DNA of 64,000 nt from Cloacimonetes bacterium UBA6097 (lineage in GTDB: Bacteria; Cloacimonadota; Cloacimonadia; Cloacimonadales; Cloacimonadaceae): assembly GCA_002435865.1 (NCBI GenBank), contig DIWV01000004.1:64832-128831 (forward strand). Reading direction: 5' to 3'. Positions 36,006-44,235 of this stretch are shown here, one piece after another (positions within the stretch are counted from its first letter, which is position 1; the number at the start of each line of letters is the position of its first letter). Made by a program: the position numbers and the translations under genes. The notes below the pieces were generated by a model. That model saw only the letters and a program-made list of their open reading frames with translations, made no database searches and was not told the origin of the DNA.

Positions 36006-36575
36006 CTCTACTCCGATAAACCAAATTGAGATTATATAAGCAAAATATGAGACTTAGACATTAAGTCAACCATTTTTCTAAAACATACATGTATACTCCT
36101 ATTTTTTAAATAATTAATCTTACTTAGAAATAGTTCAGTTTAATGTGACTATTTCTATATCATTCTTTGCTTATTCCTTAAACAATCCAAGGAAAATTAA
36201 AGGGAGATGTAAGGGGTATCTAAGGGCTAACCCCTTAGATACCCCTTAGAAACCAGTACAATCTCTTTAGGATCAGGTAAGGAATAAACAGGCGACGAGG
36301 AAGGATCATAACTTTTGCATCTATCGCTGCAATGCATGTTGCTTTATATAGTGCTTTTTCAAGCCTGTGTATGCTCTGATGTCATTATATGCTAATATGT
36401 TATAATACCAGCTATGCTCATTTTGGGGGTATTCTCAAATTCTGATCTTTACCGCTGGCAACATATAAACCCTGGTAATTGAGGTTTTTCTCACATAATG
36501 AATGAAAATGATGTAGATGAAAAAAAGTCTTGCAGGAAATAGCAGGGAGATTAGTATTAGTTACAGTGGAGAGAT
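36006..36575. repeat. Intergenic region with a palindrome variant
   Basis: A 570 bp spacer between divergent operons with no gene. A perfect inverted repeat (arms 36210-36226 and 36232-36248, each TAAGGGGTATCTAAGGG or its complement) shares its left flank TTAAAGGGAGATG with the palindromes at 30.28 and 47.24 kb. The rest presumably holds divergent promoters for the ABC and ECF operons; no clear ECF-type -35/-10 pair was identified. Confidence 0.7.
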
Positions 36576-37109
36576 ATGAAACCTGAAAGCTTTGAATCCT
36601 TTCTGACAGATAATGAAAAGCGGATTTACAATTATCTGCTGCGCTTTGTGGAAGTGGATGACGATGCCAATGATTTATTGCAGAATGTCTTCCTGGCTTT
36701 TTACGAACGCATCGGGGACATTGATGAAAAGACAGCTGTAGCCTATCTTTACAGGATGGCGCATAATAAAGCTCTGAATTGGATTAAGCACCAGAAACGC
36801 ATGATTCTTAAGCCGCCCTCAGATTTCCAGAATATCAAAGCCAAACCTTTTTCCACTAATGAAGTTGACTATTCTGTCCTGAATAATGCTATCAAAGATT
36901 TACCTGTCAAGCTTTCCACAGTTATTCATCTGCAATACTATGATAATCTGTCCTACAAGGCTATCAGCGATAAACTGGGCATCAGTGTTAAAGCGGTTGA
37001 ATCACTTCTTGTAAGGGCAAAAAAAGAACTCCGTAAAAAAATAATAAAGGAAAACGGGGGTAACAGTGTATTTAGTTATAGACAAACTGATTCGGCGGTT
37101 GCCGGGTGA
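36576..37109 (+). CDS. ECF RNA polymerase sigma factor
   Basis: 177 aa. Region 2 (about 5-75) shows FLTDNEKRIYNYLLRFVEVD with DANDLLQNVFLAFYERI and YLYRMAHNKALNWIKHQ, the -10 binding part. Region 4 (about 110-165) has LPVKLSTVIHLQYYDNLSYK with the HTH AISDKLGISVKAVESLLVRA. It directs RNA polymerase to stress genes. It heads a four-gene operon with an anti-sigma factor and two Spy-like periplasmic proteins, an arrangement like Cnr-type metal-response systems, so envelope or metal stress control and autoregulation are inferred. A GAGAGATATG start context is visible. Confidence 0.92.
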   Translation: MKPESFESFLTDNEKRIYNYLLRFVEVDDDANDLLQNVFLAFYERIGDIDEKTAVAYLYRMAHNKALNWIKHQKRMILKPPSDFQNIKAKPFSTNEVDYSVLNNAIKDLPVKLSTVIHLQYYDNLSYKAISDKLGISVKAVESLLVRAKKELRKKIIKENGGNSVFSYRQTDSAVAG

Positions 37110-37123
37110 GAAAAGAGGTTAAA

Positions 37124-37576
37124 ATGACGTGCAGTAAATTTAAAAAACAGCTGATTCCCTGGATGGACGGAGAATTGCAGCCTGAAAAGGCAGCAGAGCT
37201 TCAAGCCTGGTTTGACAGCTGTGCCAAAGTACGTCAATGCTCTGAATGCAGGAAACTCATCGATGAATACAAAAGCTTTCATCTTGCCTTCCATAATACT
37301 CCCCAACCTGAGTTTCCTGCTTTTTTACATCACAGAATAATGGCAGATATCCAAAGCAGAGAACGAATCTATCACAAGAAAGCTGTCCGCATACGCTGGC
37401 AGGCAGTTCCCGCTACAATAGCGATTTTGTTCAGCATGTATTTCGGTTCTTTAGTGGGAGTTAAAACTTTTAACGCACAGCCTTCCACCACTACTTCATC
37501 TCTGAGTACAGAAATGAGCAGCTTTGGCGAAAACAGTGTGGTGAGTAGCCTATACCTAAACGGAGGTCTGGAATGA
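37124..37576 (+). CDS. Membrane-anchored zinc-finger anti-sigma factor
   Basis: 150 aa from the ATG at 37124, preceded by AAAGAGG at good spacing. A GTG at 37106 overlapping the sigma stop is less likely. The N-terminus resembles the anti-sigma zinc-binding domain (CSKFKKQLIPWMDGEL, then CAKVRQCSECRK). The usual His of HxxxCxxC is replaced by a Cys-rich variant. One membrane helix follows (about 92-108, VPATIAILFSMYFGSLVG), and the rest is periplasmic. It should hold the ECF sigma inactive until a periplasmic signal arrives. Its stop overlaps the next gene by 4 bp. Confidence 0.8.
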   Translation: MTCSKFKKQLIPWMDGELQPEKAAELQAWFDSCAKVRQCSECRKLIDEYKSFHLAFHNTPQPEFPAFLHHRIMADIQSRERIYHKKAVRIRWQAVPATIAILFSMYFGSLVGVKTFNAQPSTTTSSLSTEMSSFGENSVVSSLYLNGGLE

Positions 37577-38070
37577 GCAAGCGTTTATTATATATAATTT
37601 TATTGATATCTCTGGCTTTTAACATTGCTGTTTTCGGAATGTTTACCTATGTAAAAATCTATCATAAAGCACCTTTCCGTCATCCTGATTTCAGACATCA
37701 TATGGACAATGATAACCCCGAACACCGTGATGATGACAAGAGATTTTTTAACCTGAACATGGAAAACAGGGAAGAAATCAGAAAACTGAGAGCAGAATTC
37801 AAAGAAAACAGAAGAGATTTTATGAAAACGCTCTGGAAAGAAGACTTTGTTGAACAAGATGCCCTGGCAGCCATGGAAACTTCAATCAATACCCAGCAAA
37901 AACTTGATAGAACCCTGGGCGAATCGCTGATAAAATTGCGTAAGAACATGTCAAAGGAAGAAGCCCTGAAGTTTATCAATGAACACAGAGAAAGAATGAA
38001 AGAAAGATACAAAACAGATAAACATGAGTTTATGAATAAAATACAACCAAAAAAAGGAGTTACCCAATGA
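37573..38070 (+). CDS. Spy/CpxP-like periplasmic sensor, membrane anchored
   Basis: 165 aa. One N-terminal helix (YIILLISLAFNIAVFGMFTY) anchors a helical periplasmic domain that is rich in charged residues and histidine near its start (FRHPDFRHHMDN, EHRDDDKRF). The body matches heavy-metal-resistance (CnrX/ZraP/Spy) helical hairpins: REEIRKLRAEFKENRRDFMK, then ALAAMETSINTQQKLDRTLG. In Cnr systems a CnrX-type sensor signals to the anti-sigma factor. The 4-bp overlaps on both sides support coupled expression. Metal binding is inferred from histidines and context. Confidence 0.8.
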   Translation: MSKRLLYIILLISLAFNIAVFGMFTYVKIYHKAPFRHPDFRHHMDNDNPEHRDDDKRFFNLNMENREEIRKLRAEFKENRRDFMKTLWKEDFVEQDALAAMETSINTQQKLDRTLGESLIKLRKNMSKEEALKFINEHRERMKERYKTDKHEFMNKIQPKKGVTQ

Positions 38071-38582
38071 AAAAGGTAATATTAATCACACTTGCAGTTC
38101 TGGCACTCAGCTTTGCACTGTTAGCGCAGAAAGCAGAAAAACCCGGAATGGGCGACCACAAGATGATGATGAACAAAGATGCTAAAGGTCATGAAATGAT
38201 GGGAATGCATCAGGATTGGTGGAAAGACCTTAATCTTACAGATGCTCAAAAGAAGAAATTCGAAAACATGAAAACCGACCATAAGAAGTTTATGAATCTC
38301 AAACAAGCTGAAATGGATAACCTGCATATCGACAAACAAAAAGCAATGAGGGCAGAAGATTATGCCAAAGTTAAACAACTGAACAAGAACATAGCTGACC
38401 TTGAACTTGTAATAGAGAACGCCAGAGTTGACCACAAAGCTGATATGATGAAAGAACTTACTGCAGAACAAAAAGCCAAAATCAAAGATATGCCTACTAT
38501 GCACAAGGGCATGAAACCCGGCATGGGTAATGGCATGAATAAAGGCGACTGCGACGGAAACTGTAAAGGCAATTGTAAATAA
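38067..38582 (+). CDS. Secreted Met/His-rich Spy-like protein
   Basis: 171 aa with a cleavable signal peptide (MKKVILITLAVLALSFALLA). The N-terminal mature segment is rich in Met and His (GMGDHKMMMN, GHEMMGMHQDWW). The core is a Spy/LTXXQ-like helical region (LNLTDAQKKKFENMKTDHKK, ELTAEQKAKIKDMP). The C-terminus has a Gly/Met/Cys tail (CDGNCKGNCK) that could bind soft metals such as copper. It is probably a periplasmic metal-buffering or chaperone protein under the ECF sigma. A strong terminator follows 30 bp later. Confidence 0.82.
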   Translation: MKKVILITLAVLALSFALLAQKAEKPGMGDHKMMMNKDAKGHEMMGMHQDWWKDLNLTDAQKKKFENMKTDHKKFMNLKQAEMDNLHIDKQKAMRAEDYAKVKQLNKNIADLELVIENARVDHKADMMKELTAEQKAKIKDMPTMHKGMKPGMGNGMNKGDCDGNCKGNCK

Positions 38583-38603
38583 TCTCCTCCCATACCTCTA
38601 ACA

Positions 38604-38637
38604 TAAAAAATAGCCGCATTAATCTGCGGCTTTTTTG
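38604..38637 (+). terminator. Rho-independent terminator of the ECF operon
   Basis: AGCCGCA (38612-38618), loop TTAATC, TGCGGCT (38625-38631), then TTTTTT. An A run on the left makes it able to act on both strands, also serving the convergent speE. Confidence 0.9.
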
Positions 38638-38670
38638 TGCTTAAATATCTAAACTTATATTAATCGCTCT

Positions 38671-39507
38671 TTATGCCAATAACTCCTTTATAAACTGCGG
38701 TAAGGCAAAGCAGCCTTTATGCAGTTCCGGATTATAGTATCGGAAGTTGAAACCTGTGTGTTTTGAACTGTCAATTTCGTTAAGCGGGTGATGTTTTTTA
38801 CTTGCCATCTGGAACAGCCAAAGCCCTGCCTGATAGGTCTGGATTGCTGCTGTATATGGTATAACGAGAGGGAACAGGGATTTCAAATCCTGGTTGGCTT
38901 GCCTGATAATAGGCTGCAAATCAGGAATCCAGGGACTTTCTGATTGAATTGTAAGAATACCATTCTGCTTCAGAGCTTTGTAGCAGTCTGCATAAAACTC
39001 TTTATGGAAAAGCCCTTCTGCAGGTCCAACCGGGTCTGTGGAATCTATTAAAATGATATCGAACTCATTCTCACTTCTTTTCAGATAAGCAATCCCGTCC
39101 TCAATCCTTACTTCTGCTTTGGGGTGTTCAAAAGCTGTTGCCAGTTTGGGAAAGAAGCGCTTGCTGGCGTTGACAACCATTTCATCTATCTCCACCAGCA
39201 CAGCTTTCTCAACTGACGGATGCAGCAGGACCTGTTTTAGTGTTCCGCCGTCGCCACCACCGATTATCAGTACTTTTTGGGGATTGGAATGAGTAAACAG
39301 GGCGGGATGAGACAGCATTTCATGATAGACAAATTCGTCTTTTTCAGTTACCATGATGATGCCGTCCAAAAGCATCATCAGTCCGAAATCCTGTGTTTCA
39401 ACAATATCGAGTATCTGATATGGACTCTTTTCCTGGTAAAGGTTTTTCTCAACCTGAAAGGTTAAACCACGTGTGGGAGTATGCCTTTCAGTAAACCAAT
39501 AGGGCAT
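38671..39507 (-). CDS. speE: Polyamine aminopropyltransferase (spermidine synthase)
   Basis: 278 aa. It transfers aminopropyl from decarboxylated SAM to putrescine or a related diamine. Visible motifs are IGGGDGGTLKQVLLHPSVEK (co-substrate loop), LVEIDEMVV, then EDGIAYLK and the catalytic DSTDPVGPAEGLF. The N-terminal beta domain has QDFGLMMLLDGIIMVTEKDE, typical of SpeE. The start codon overlaps the speD stop (TAATG), so the two are translated together. The aminopropyl acceptor cannot be read. Confidence 0.93.
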   Translation of the reverse strand: MPYWFTERHTPTRGLTFQVEKNLYQEKSPYQILDIVETQDFGLMMLLDGIIMVTEKDEFVYHEMLSHPALFTHSNPQKVLIIGGGDGGTLKQVLLHPSVEKAVLVEIDEMVVNASKRFFPKLATAFEHPKAEVRIEDGIAYLKRSENEFDIILIDSTDPVGPAEGLFHKEFYADCYKALKQNGILTIQSESPWIPDLQPIIRQANQDLKSLFPLVIPYTAAIQTYQAGLWLFQMASKKHHPLNEIDSSKHTGFNFRYYNPELHKGCFALPQFIKELLA

Positions 39508-39908
39508 TAAGCTACCTCTGTTACTGCATCTGGTTTGTGCTTAAGTTTCTCGTTTCCAAGGTCAAAAAGACCGCGTTTGAGTTCCATGTGGCTTACATGG
39601 CTGCTGCCCAGTTTCTCTTTAAGGAAATCAAACAGCACCCAGGGTTCTATTGTTTCACCGCAGGTAAAGATATCCACTGCAGCATAGTTATATTCCGGCC
39701 AGGTATGTATGGCAACATGGGATTCTGCAATCACCACTGCGCCGCTTACTCCGAAGGGAGAAAATGAATGGAATGTATGAGCTACCACTGTCGCTTTGCC
39801 TATTATACAGGCATCAACCATGGCTTTCTCAATGTATTTTTCGTCTTTTAATGCGTCACTGTTGCAGTTGTAGAACTCGGCTAAGATCTGTCTGCCCAAA
39901 GCTTGCAT
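39507..39908 (-). CDS. speD: S-adenosylmethionine decarboxylase proenzyme (class 1b)
   Basis: 133 aa. It makes decarboxylated SAM for SpeE. Self-cleavage at Glu62-Ser63 (AESHVAIHTWPE) should give the pyruvoyl cofactor. The residues matching the Thermotoga maritima enzyme are all present: Ser63, His68 and Cys83 (FTCGE). Length fits the small bacterial class 1b form. The Shine-Dalgarno is GCGAGGTGA. A 51-codon ORF with a similar leader sequence lies 150 bp upstream on the same strand. Confidence 0.95.
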   Translation of the reverse strand: MQALGRQILAEFYNCNSDALKDEKYIEKAMVDACIIGKATVVAHTFHSFSPFGVSGAVVIAESHVAIHTWPEYNYAAVDIFTCGETIEPWVLFDFLKEKLGSSHVSHMELKRGLFDLGNEKLKHKPDAVTEVA

Positions 39909-40058
39909 AAGTCACCTCGCTTTTTTAAAAATATTAAAATAATTAAAAACTTCAGACTGTTGCTTGAGATAAACTTCCCTCAACAGGATGAATAAAAAGC
40001 TGCCACCAGAGTGACAATAATGCCGTAAGGCTTTAAAATAAGGGATACTTAATGTTTG

Positions 40059-40214
40059 TTAAAGAAGGATTTTCAGTGGTGTCAATGTGGCGGAGAACTT
40101 GGACAGTTCTACCAACACCTCTTCGTCGTCAATAATAATGGGATGCTGCTTCCAAAGCTCGACATACAAAGCTTCTTTAACACAATGTACTTTGGCGAAA
40201 CCAAAAGCTTTCAT
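40059..40214 (-). CDS. Small ORF (51 aa) upstream of speD
   Basis: Begins MKAFGFAKVHCVKEALY and ends FSATLTPLKILL. The start lies in AAAGTGAGGTTGCTTATG, with a strong Shine-Dalgarno. This leader and the first codons resemble those of speD (GCGAGGTGACTTATGCAAGC), suggesting duplication of the speD 5' end or a regulatory leader. The remaining peptide matches nothing I recognise. Expression is uncertain. Confidence 0.4.
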   Translation of the reverse strand: MKAFGFAKVHCVKEALYVELWKQHPIIIDDEEVLVELSKFSATLTPLKILL

Positions 40215-40301
40215 AAGCAACCTCACTTTATTTTAGTAAGTAACACAAAACTGCATGCCATTATGATGTCAAGCAGAATCGTTAACCTGTTCAAAATAGT
40301 G

Positions 40302-40846
40302 AATTAACCACAGAAATAACAGAAAGAACAGAAAATGAAAAAAAAAGAGATTGACTAATAAATAAAAACTTTGAGACAGTAATTAATAAACTTATGGATA
40401 ATATTATGCAGAAAGATATATCAGATACCAATGGAAAGGTTTTTCTTTATAAAGATGAAGGTTACAACTTACTGGGTGCTTGTTTTAGTGTTTATAAAGA
40501 AATGGGGAATGGTTATCTTGAGTCTGTTTATCAAGAGTGTTTAGCAATTGAGTTTGAAAATCTTGGTATTCCTTTCATCCAAAAACCAAGCCTGCAAATA
40601 AAATTCAGAGATGTCCCTATTTCTCAACATTATATACCTGATTTTGTGTGCTATGATAAAATAATTGTAGAATTAAAGTCTGTTTCTAAGATTTGTGATG
40701 AACATAGATCACAGTTATTTAATTACTTAAAGATTACTGGTTTCAAAGTAGGCTATATTATCAACTTTGGACACTATCCATTATTGGAACATGAGAGATT
40801 TACGAGATGACTTTTCTGTTATTTCTGTTAATTCTGTGGTTAAATT
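40302..40846. mobile_element. GxxExxY element 1 (inverted repeats plus nuclease-like gene)
   Basis: Left arm at about 40302-40340 (AATTAACCACAGAAATAACA and on) and right arm at about 40809-40846 (TTTCTGTTATTTCTGTTAAT, then TCTGTGGTTAA) are imperfect inverted copies of the CTGTG repeat family. They enclose one AT-rich GxxExxY gene. No target duplication or transposase is evident. The mobile-element label is a hypothesis from the inverted-repeat layout, which recurs at 55.97-56.46 kb. Confidence 0.45.
40394..40810 (+). CDS. GxxExxY protein (PD-(D/E)XK-like), copy 1
   Basis: 138 aa. The family name motif is visible as GYLESVY in MGNGYLESVYQECLAIEFE. The putative nuclease core reads IPDFVCYDKIIVELKSV (Asp, then Glu-x-Lys) and is followed by HRSQLFNYLKITGFKVGYII with NFGHYPL. 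This is the pattern of the PDDEXK_3 family, whose function is unknown. A start at 40394 is used, with an alternative ATG at 40406. It is flanked by inverted CTGTG-family repeats. It is more AT-rich than asnB next door. A homologue is at 56.0 kb. Confidence 0.85.
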   Translation: MDNIMQKDISDTNGKVFLYKDEGYNLLGACFSVYKEMGNGYLESVYQECLAIEFENLGIPFIQKPSLQIKFRDVPISQHYIPDFVCYDKIIVELKSVSKICDEHRSQLFNYLKITGFKVGYIINFGHYPLLEHERFTR

Positions 40847-40856
40847 AGAGGTATAA

Positions 40857-42833
40857 ATGTGTGGCATAAGTGGTATTTATAATTTAAACGGCAAAGCAAT
40901 TGACCAGAGCCTGCTTTTACAGATGACCAACCTGATAAAGCACCGTGGTCCGGACGATGAAGGCTACTGCCTGTTTAATCTGCAGCAGAACAAAGCCATC
41001 TCTGCATCAGGTGAAGATACAATACTGGAACTAATGTCTGTTTTACCTCAGTTGCCGTTTCAATTTGAAGCCAATCTTGCCTTTGGATTCAGAAGGCTTT
41101 CCATCCTTGATTTATCTGCCAAAGGGCATCAACCCATGACAAATAATGACGGTTCCTGCTTCATTGTCTTCAATGGTGAAATTTATAACTATCTGGAACT
41201 GAGAGCAGAACTGGAAAAAGCTGGCTTTGAGTTTACAACTCATACTGATACGGAAGTCATTATCAATGCCTATAAACATTGGGGAACGGATTGCCTTAAG
41301 CGCTTTATCGGCATGTGGTCTTTTGCCTTGTATGACCTGCAGAATAAACTGCTCTTTTGTTCCCGTGACCGTTATGGAATCAAGCCTTTTTACTATTCTA
41401 TCAACAGCGATGCTTTTTATTTCGGTTCAGAAATCAAACAGCTTCTGGCTTGCCCAATAGATAAAGAAATGAACTACCCAATGCTGTGGCGCAGCATGAA
41501 AATCAATGCACTGCTGGCTTATGGTGAAGAAACCTACTTCAATCATATCAAAGCTCTCAGACCCGGTAATTACCTTATCCTGAAAGACAATAACCTCAAG
41601 ACTTTTACCTATGATGAATGGAAGCCGGAAACCTTTGAAACCAGCAAGCTCAGCTTTAATGAAGCAGTAGAGCAGTACCGCAGCATCTTTCTGGACAGTG
41701 TAAAACTCCAGATGCGCAGTGATGTGGAAGTAGGAAGCTGCCTGAGTGGTGGCATGGATTCCAGCGCTATTGTCTGCACTGCTGCGGGTCTTACGGATAA
41801 GCCTTTCCAAACCTTTTCCTCGTATTATAATGAAGACAAAGCCCTGGACGAAAGACAGTGGATAAAACTTGTAGCAGAGCAAACCAAAGCTATCTCACAC
41901 CTGGTTTCTCCGACTCCTGACAAGACGATTGAATGGTTTGAACAAGCCACCTGGCATAACGATTTGCCTGTTGGCGGAGGTTTTGTTTCCCAGTATGCAG
42001 TTATGCAGCTTGCCAAAGAGAAAGGGATCAAAGTCCTGCTGGACGGACAGGGCAGTGATGAGCTTACTGCCGGTTACAATCATGCCAATTACCGCTACTT
42101 TGCCGACATCATCAGAAAGGGGCATCTGCCTACATTTTACAAACAATACTATCAATACCTAAAGGGAAAACCTCTAAAAACGTTCCTGACTACATTCCCC
42201 AAGATTAAGATGTCTGCCATGTTCAAAGAGAGCACGCTGTATAATATCGAGTTCAGCTTTTACAAATTTGAACCTTTTAACGATAACTTCCACAGGAACG
42301 TATATATGCAAATGCCTAACAGAAGGGATTTGCTGACGGAAATTATAGATTTGCCGACTTCCCGGCTCAGCAACTTCCAATACAACCTGATGCACAGTAC
42401 TACCATCCAGACGCTGCTGCATTATGAAGACCGTATGGCAATGGCGAACAGTGTTGAAAGCAGAGTGCCTTTCCTGGACCACCGTCTGGTTGAACTTGCC
42501 TTTTCCCTGCCTTCATCCTATAAAATCAAGCCTCCCATTGGCAAATACGTCCACAGGGAAGCCATGCAAGGCATTATTCCTGCGGATATCTACAATCGTA
42601 AGGACAAGGCTATTTTTTCCTCTCCATTTACTTCCACCTGGCTCAAGGGCAGCCTGCGTGAATATGTTTCCGATATCTTTGCCTCGCAGGAATTTAAGCA
42701 GCGCGGCATCTATAACCTGCCCATCATCAAACAGAAGTGGAAAAGCTTTAAAAGCGGCAACAAAGCCAATGGCGAGATGCTCTTTAATATCCTTGCCCTG
42801 GAGATATGGTTCCGGACTTTTAAACAATCTTAA
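40857..42833 (+). CDS. asnB: Glutamine-hydrolysing asparagine synthase
   Basis: 658 aa. The class II amidotransferase domain starts MCGISGIYN with catalytic Cys2. RRLSILDLSAKGHQPM and FNGEIYNYLELR line the glutamine site. The synthase domain has the PP-loop SCLSGGMDSSAIVC for ATP, LLDGQGSDELTAGYN and MAMANSVESRVPFLDHRLVE. The start has GAGGT upstream. AsnB-like enzymes make asparagine or, in polysaccharide clusters, modify sugars. With no glycan cluster adjacent, asparagine synthesis is favoured. It begins 10 bp after the GxxExxY element's right repeat, which therefore sits in its promoter or leader region. Confidence 0.93.
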   Translation: MCGISGIYNLNGKAIDQSLLLQMTNLIKHRGPDDEGYCLFNLQQNKAISASGEDTILELMSVLPQLPFQFEANLAFGFRRLSILDLSAKGHQPMTNNDGSCFIVFNGEIYNYLELRAELEKAGFEFTTHTDTEVIINAYKHWGTDCLKRFIGMWSFALYDLQNKLLFCSRDRYGIKPFYYSINSDAFYFGSEIKQLLACPIDKEMNYPMLWRSMKINALLAYGEETYFNHIKALRPGNYLILKDNNLKTFTYDEWKPETFETSKLSFNEAVEQYRSIFLDSVKLQMRSDVEVGSCLSGGMDSSAIVCTAAGLTDKPFQTFSSYYNEDKALDERQWIKLVAEQTKAISHLVSPTPDKTIEWFEQATWHNDLPVGGGFVSQYAVMQLAKEKGIKVLLDGQGSDELTAGYNHANYRYFADIIRKGHLPTFYKQYYQYLKGKPLKTFLTTFPKIKMSAMFKESTLYNIEFSFYKFEPFNDNFHRNVYMQMPNRRDLLTEIIDLPTSRLSNFQYNLMHSTTIQTLLHYEDRMAMANSVESRVPFLDHRLVELAFSLPSSYKIKPPIGKYVHREAMQGIIPADIYNRKDKAIFSSPFTSTWLKGSLREYVSDIFASQEFKQRGIYNLPIIKQKWKSFKSGNKANGEMLFNILALEIWFRTFKQS

Positions 42834-42937
42834 TTATATTCCTTGACAATTGGTTAATAAATTGCATTAAAGCAATTGTAGTTTAATATTATTCAGTTTT
42901 CTTTTATTTGTCTGATGCTTTCTAAGGGGAAGGGAAG

Positions 42938-44212
42938 ATGAGAAAAAAGAGCAGGCTTTGCATTTCGCTATTCTTGGCATTACTTGTATTCAATCTGTTT
43001 TCTGCTAATCTTTCAGCTAACAGGCCTCTCGGCAAGAGAATCCAATCGGTTTATGATTTTAATGAAGACAGCTTTGTGGTAACTATAGATTCTTACTTAC
43101 TTACTTATCACTATGCTTCAGAAAATACTTCTTTCGTAGATTCTATCTCAATCCATAATGAATATACAATTGCCTATGAGCCTACTGTTATAAGTGATAT
43201 GGTTTTTACTTTCGACAGGACAGTAGAAATAATTGATAACAACACCAATATTGAGTATCTGATGTTCAGGGACCACTCATTACAACCTGAACGAAAGTAT
43301 TTTTACAGCTTTAGTCCAAACGGTTCTGTTTCGGAATACAGAAATTATTACTACAACGATAATGGAAATATCTCTCATTGGGGAAAATCACAATATTCTT
43401 ATACTTCATCTGGAAAGGTCGATAGTATTTACTCTGAATCGAACTATTCCTCATATATTTATAGGTCATACAGACTCTTCAATTATGATAATAACAACAT
43501 GCTTTTAAGCGTAGAATATTACAACTACGAAGATGAAGAGTGGGCATTAAACTCAAGATATCTGCTTTCCTACGCAGATGATGTAATTCCTTTTGCCAAT
43601 CCGCTTCGCATTTTTGAATATACAAATAATTCTGTGATTTCCAGCATTAATGGACTACTCTCTTTAACTGATTTAAACTACCCGCCTCAGACGATTATTT
43701 ACCAGAACAGGGTAGCTGGCGAATGGGTAAATTCAATTACAACCTACAATCCACATTTCAGTGGTTCTTTTTTTGTTATTTCAAGCAGTACAAATGAGAT
43801 GTATGGCAGCAGTTTTTCATATTATTTTAATCCCAACGGTTATTACACTGGTTCGAGCAGTTCCGGTGGTGGTGGAGAAAGCAGTGGATACAGCAGTGTA
43901 AACTTTGAAGATTATGTATCTAATAATGATGATAATCAGCAGACGCCTACAACACATTTATTAATCAGCACCTATCCCAATCCGTTTAATACAAATCTCA
44001 ACATCAAAATAGACAGCAAAGCACCTGCAAGTTCTGATATCAGCATCTACAACATCAAGGGACAACTTATTAAATCCTGGAAAGGCATTAAATCCAATGA
44101 ACTGAACTGGGATGGCAGGGATAAAGACAATAAACCTGTTAAAAGCGGTGTGTATCTTATCAAAGCAAAACAAGGCAATAAATATATGACAATGAAAGTA
44201 ATAAAACTTTAA
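42938..44212 (+). CDS. Secreted YPNPF-domain protein (paralogue A)
   Basis: 424 aa. Signal peptide (KSRLCISLFLALLVFNLFSA). The body is beta-rich with many Tyr, Ser and Asn residues and short patterns such as YYYNDNGNISHWGKSQYSY, YLLSYADD and YYFNPNGYYTG. These are reminiscent of RHS-like or YD-like strands but are not a clear repeat. A Ser/Gly linker (SSSGGGGESSG) precedes the C-terminal domain, which has STYPNPF, DISIYNIKGQLIKSWKG and GVYLIKAKQGN. It is the first of three tandem paralogues with nearly identical C-terminal domains. Function of the passenger region is unknown. Confidence 0.82.
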   Translation: MRKKSRLCISLFLALLVFNLFSANLSANRPLGKRIQSVYDFNEDSFVVTIDSYLLTYHYASENTSFVDSISIHNEYTIAYEPTVISDMVFTFDRTVEIIDNNTNIEYLMFRDHSLQPERKYFYSFSPNGSVSEYRNYYYNDNGNISHWGKSQYSYTSSGKVDSIYSESNYSSYIYRSYRLFNYDNNNMLLSVEYYNYEDEEWALNSRYLLSYADDVIPFANPLRIFEYTNNSVISSINGLLSLTDLNYPPQTIIYQNRVAGEWVNSITTYNPHFSGSFFVISSSTNEMYGSSFSYYFNPNGYYTGSSSSGGGGESSGYSSVNFEDYVSNNDDNQQTPTTHLLISTYPNPFNTNLNIKIDSKAPASSDISIYNIKGQLIKSWKGIKSNELNWDGRDKDNKPVKSGVYLIKAKQGNKYMTMKVIKL

Positions 44213-44235
44213 TATTATATGGAGGAAAAGCTATT

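Noticed and set aside
40302..40846. Classical insertion sequence
   Set aside because: No DDE, HUH or serine recombinase gene and no clear target-site duplication; recorded only as a putative repeat-bracketed element.
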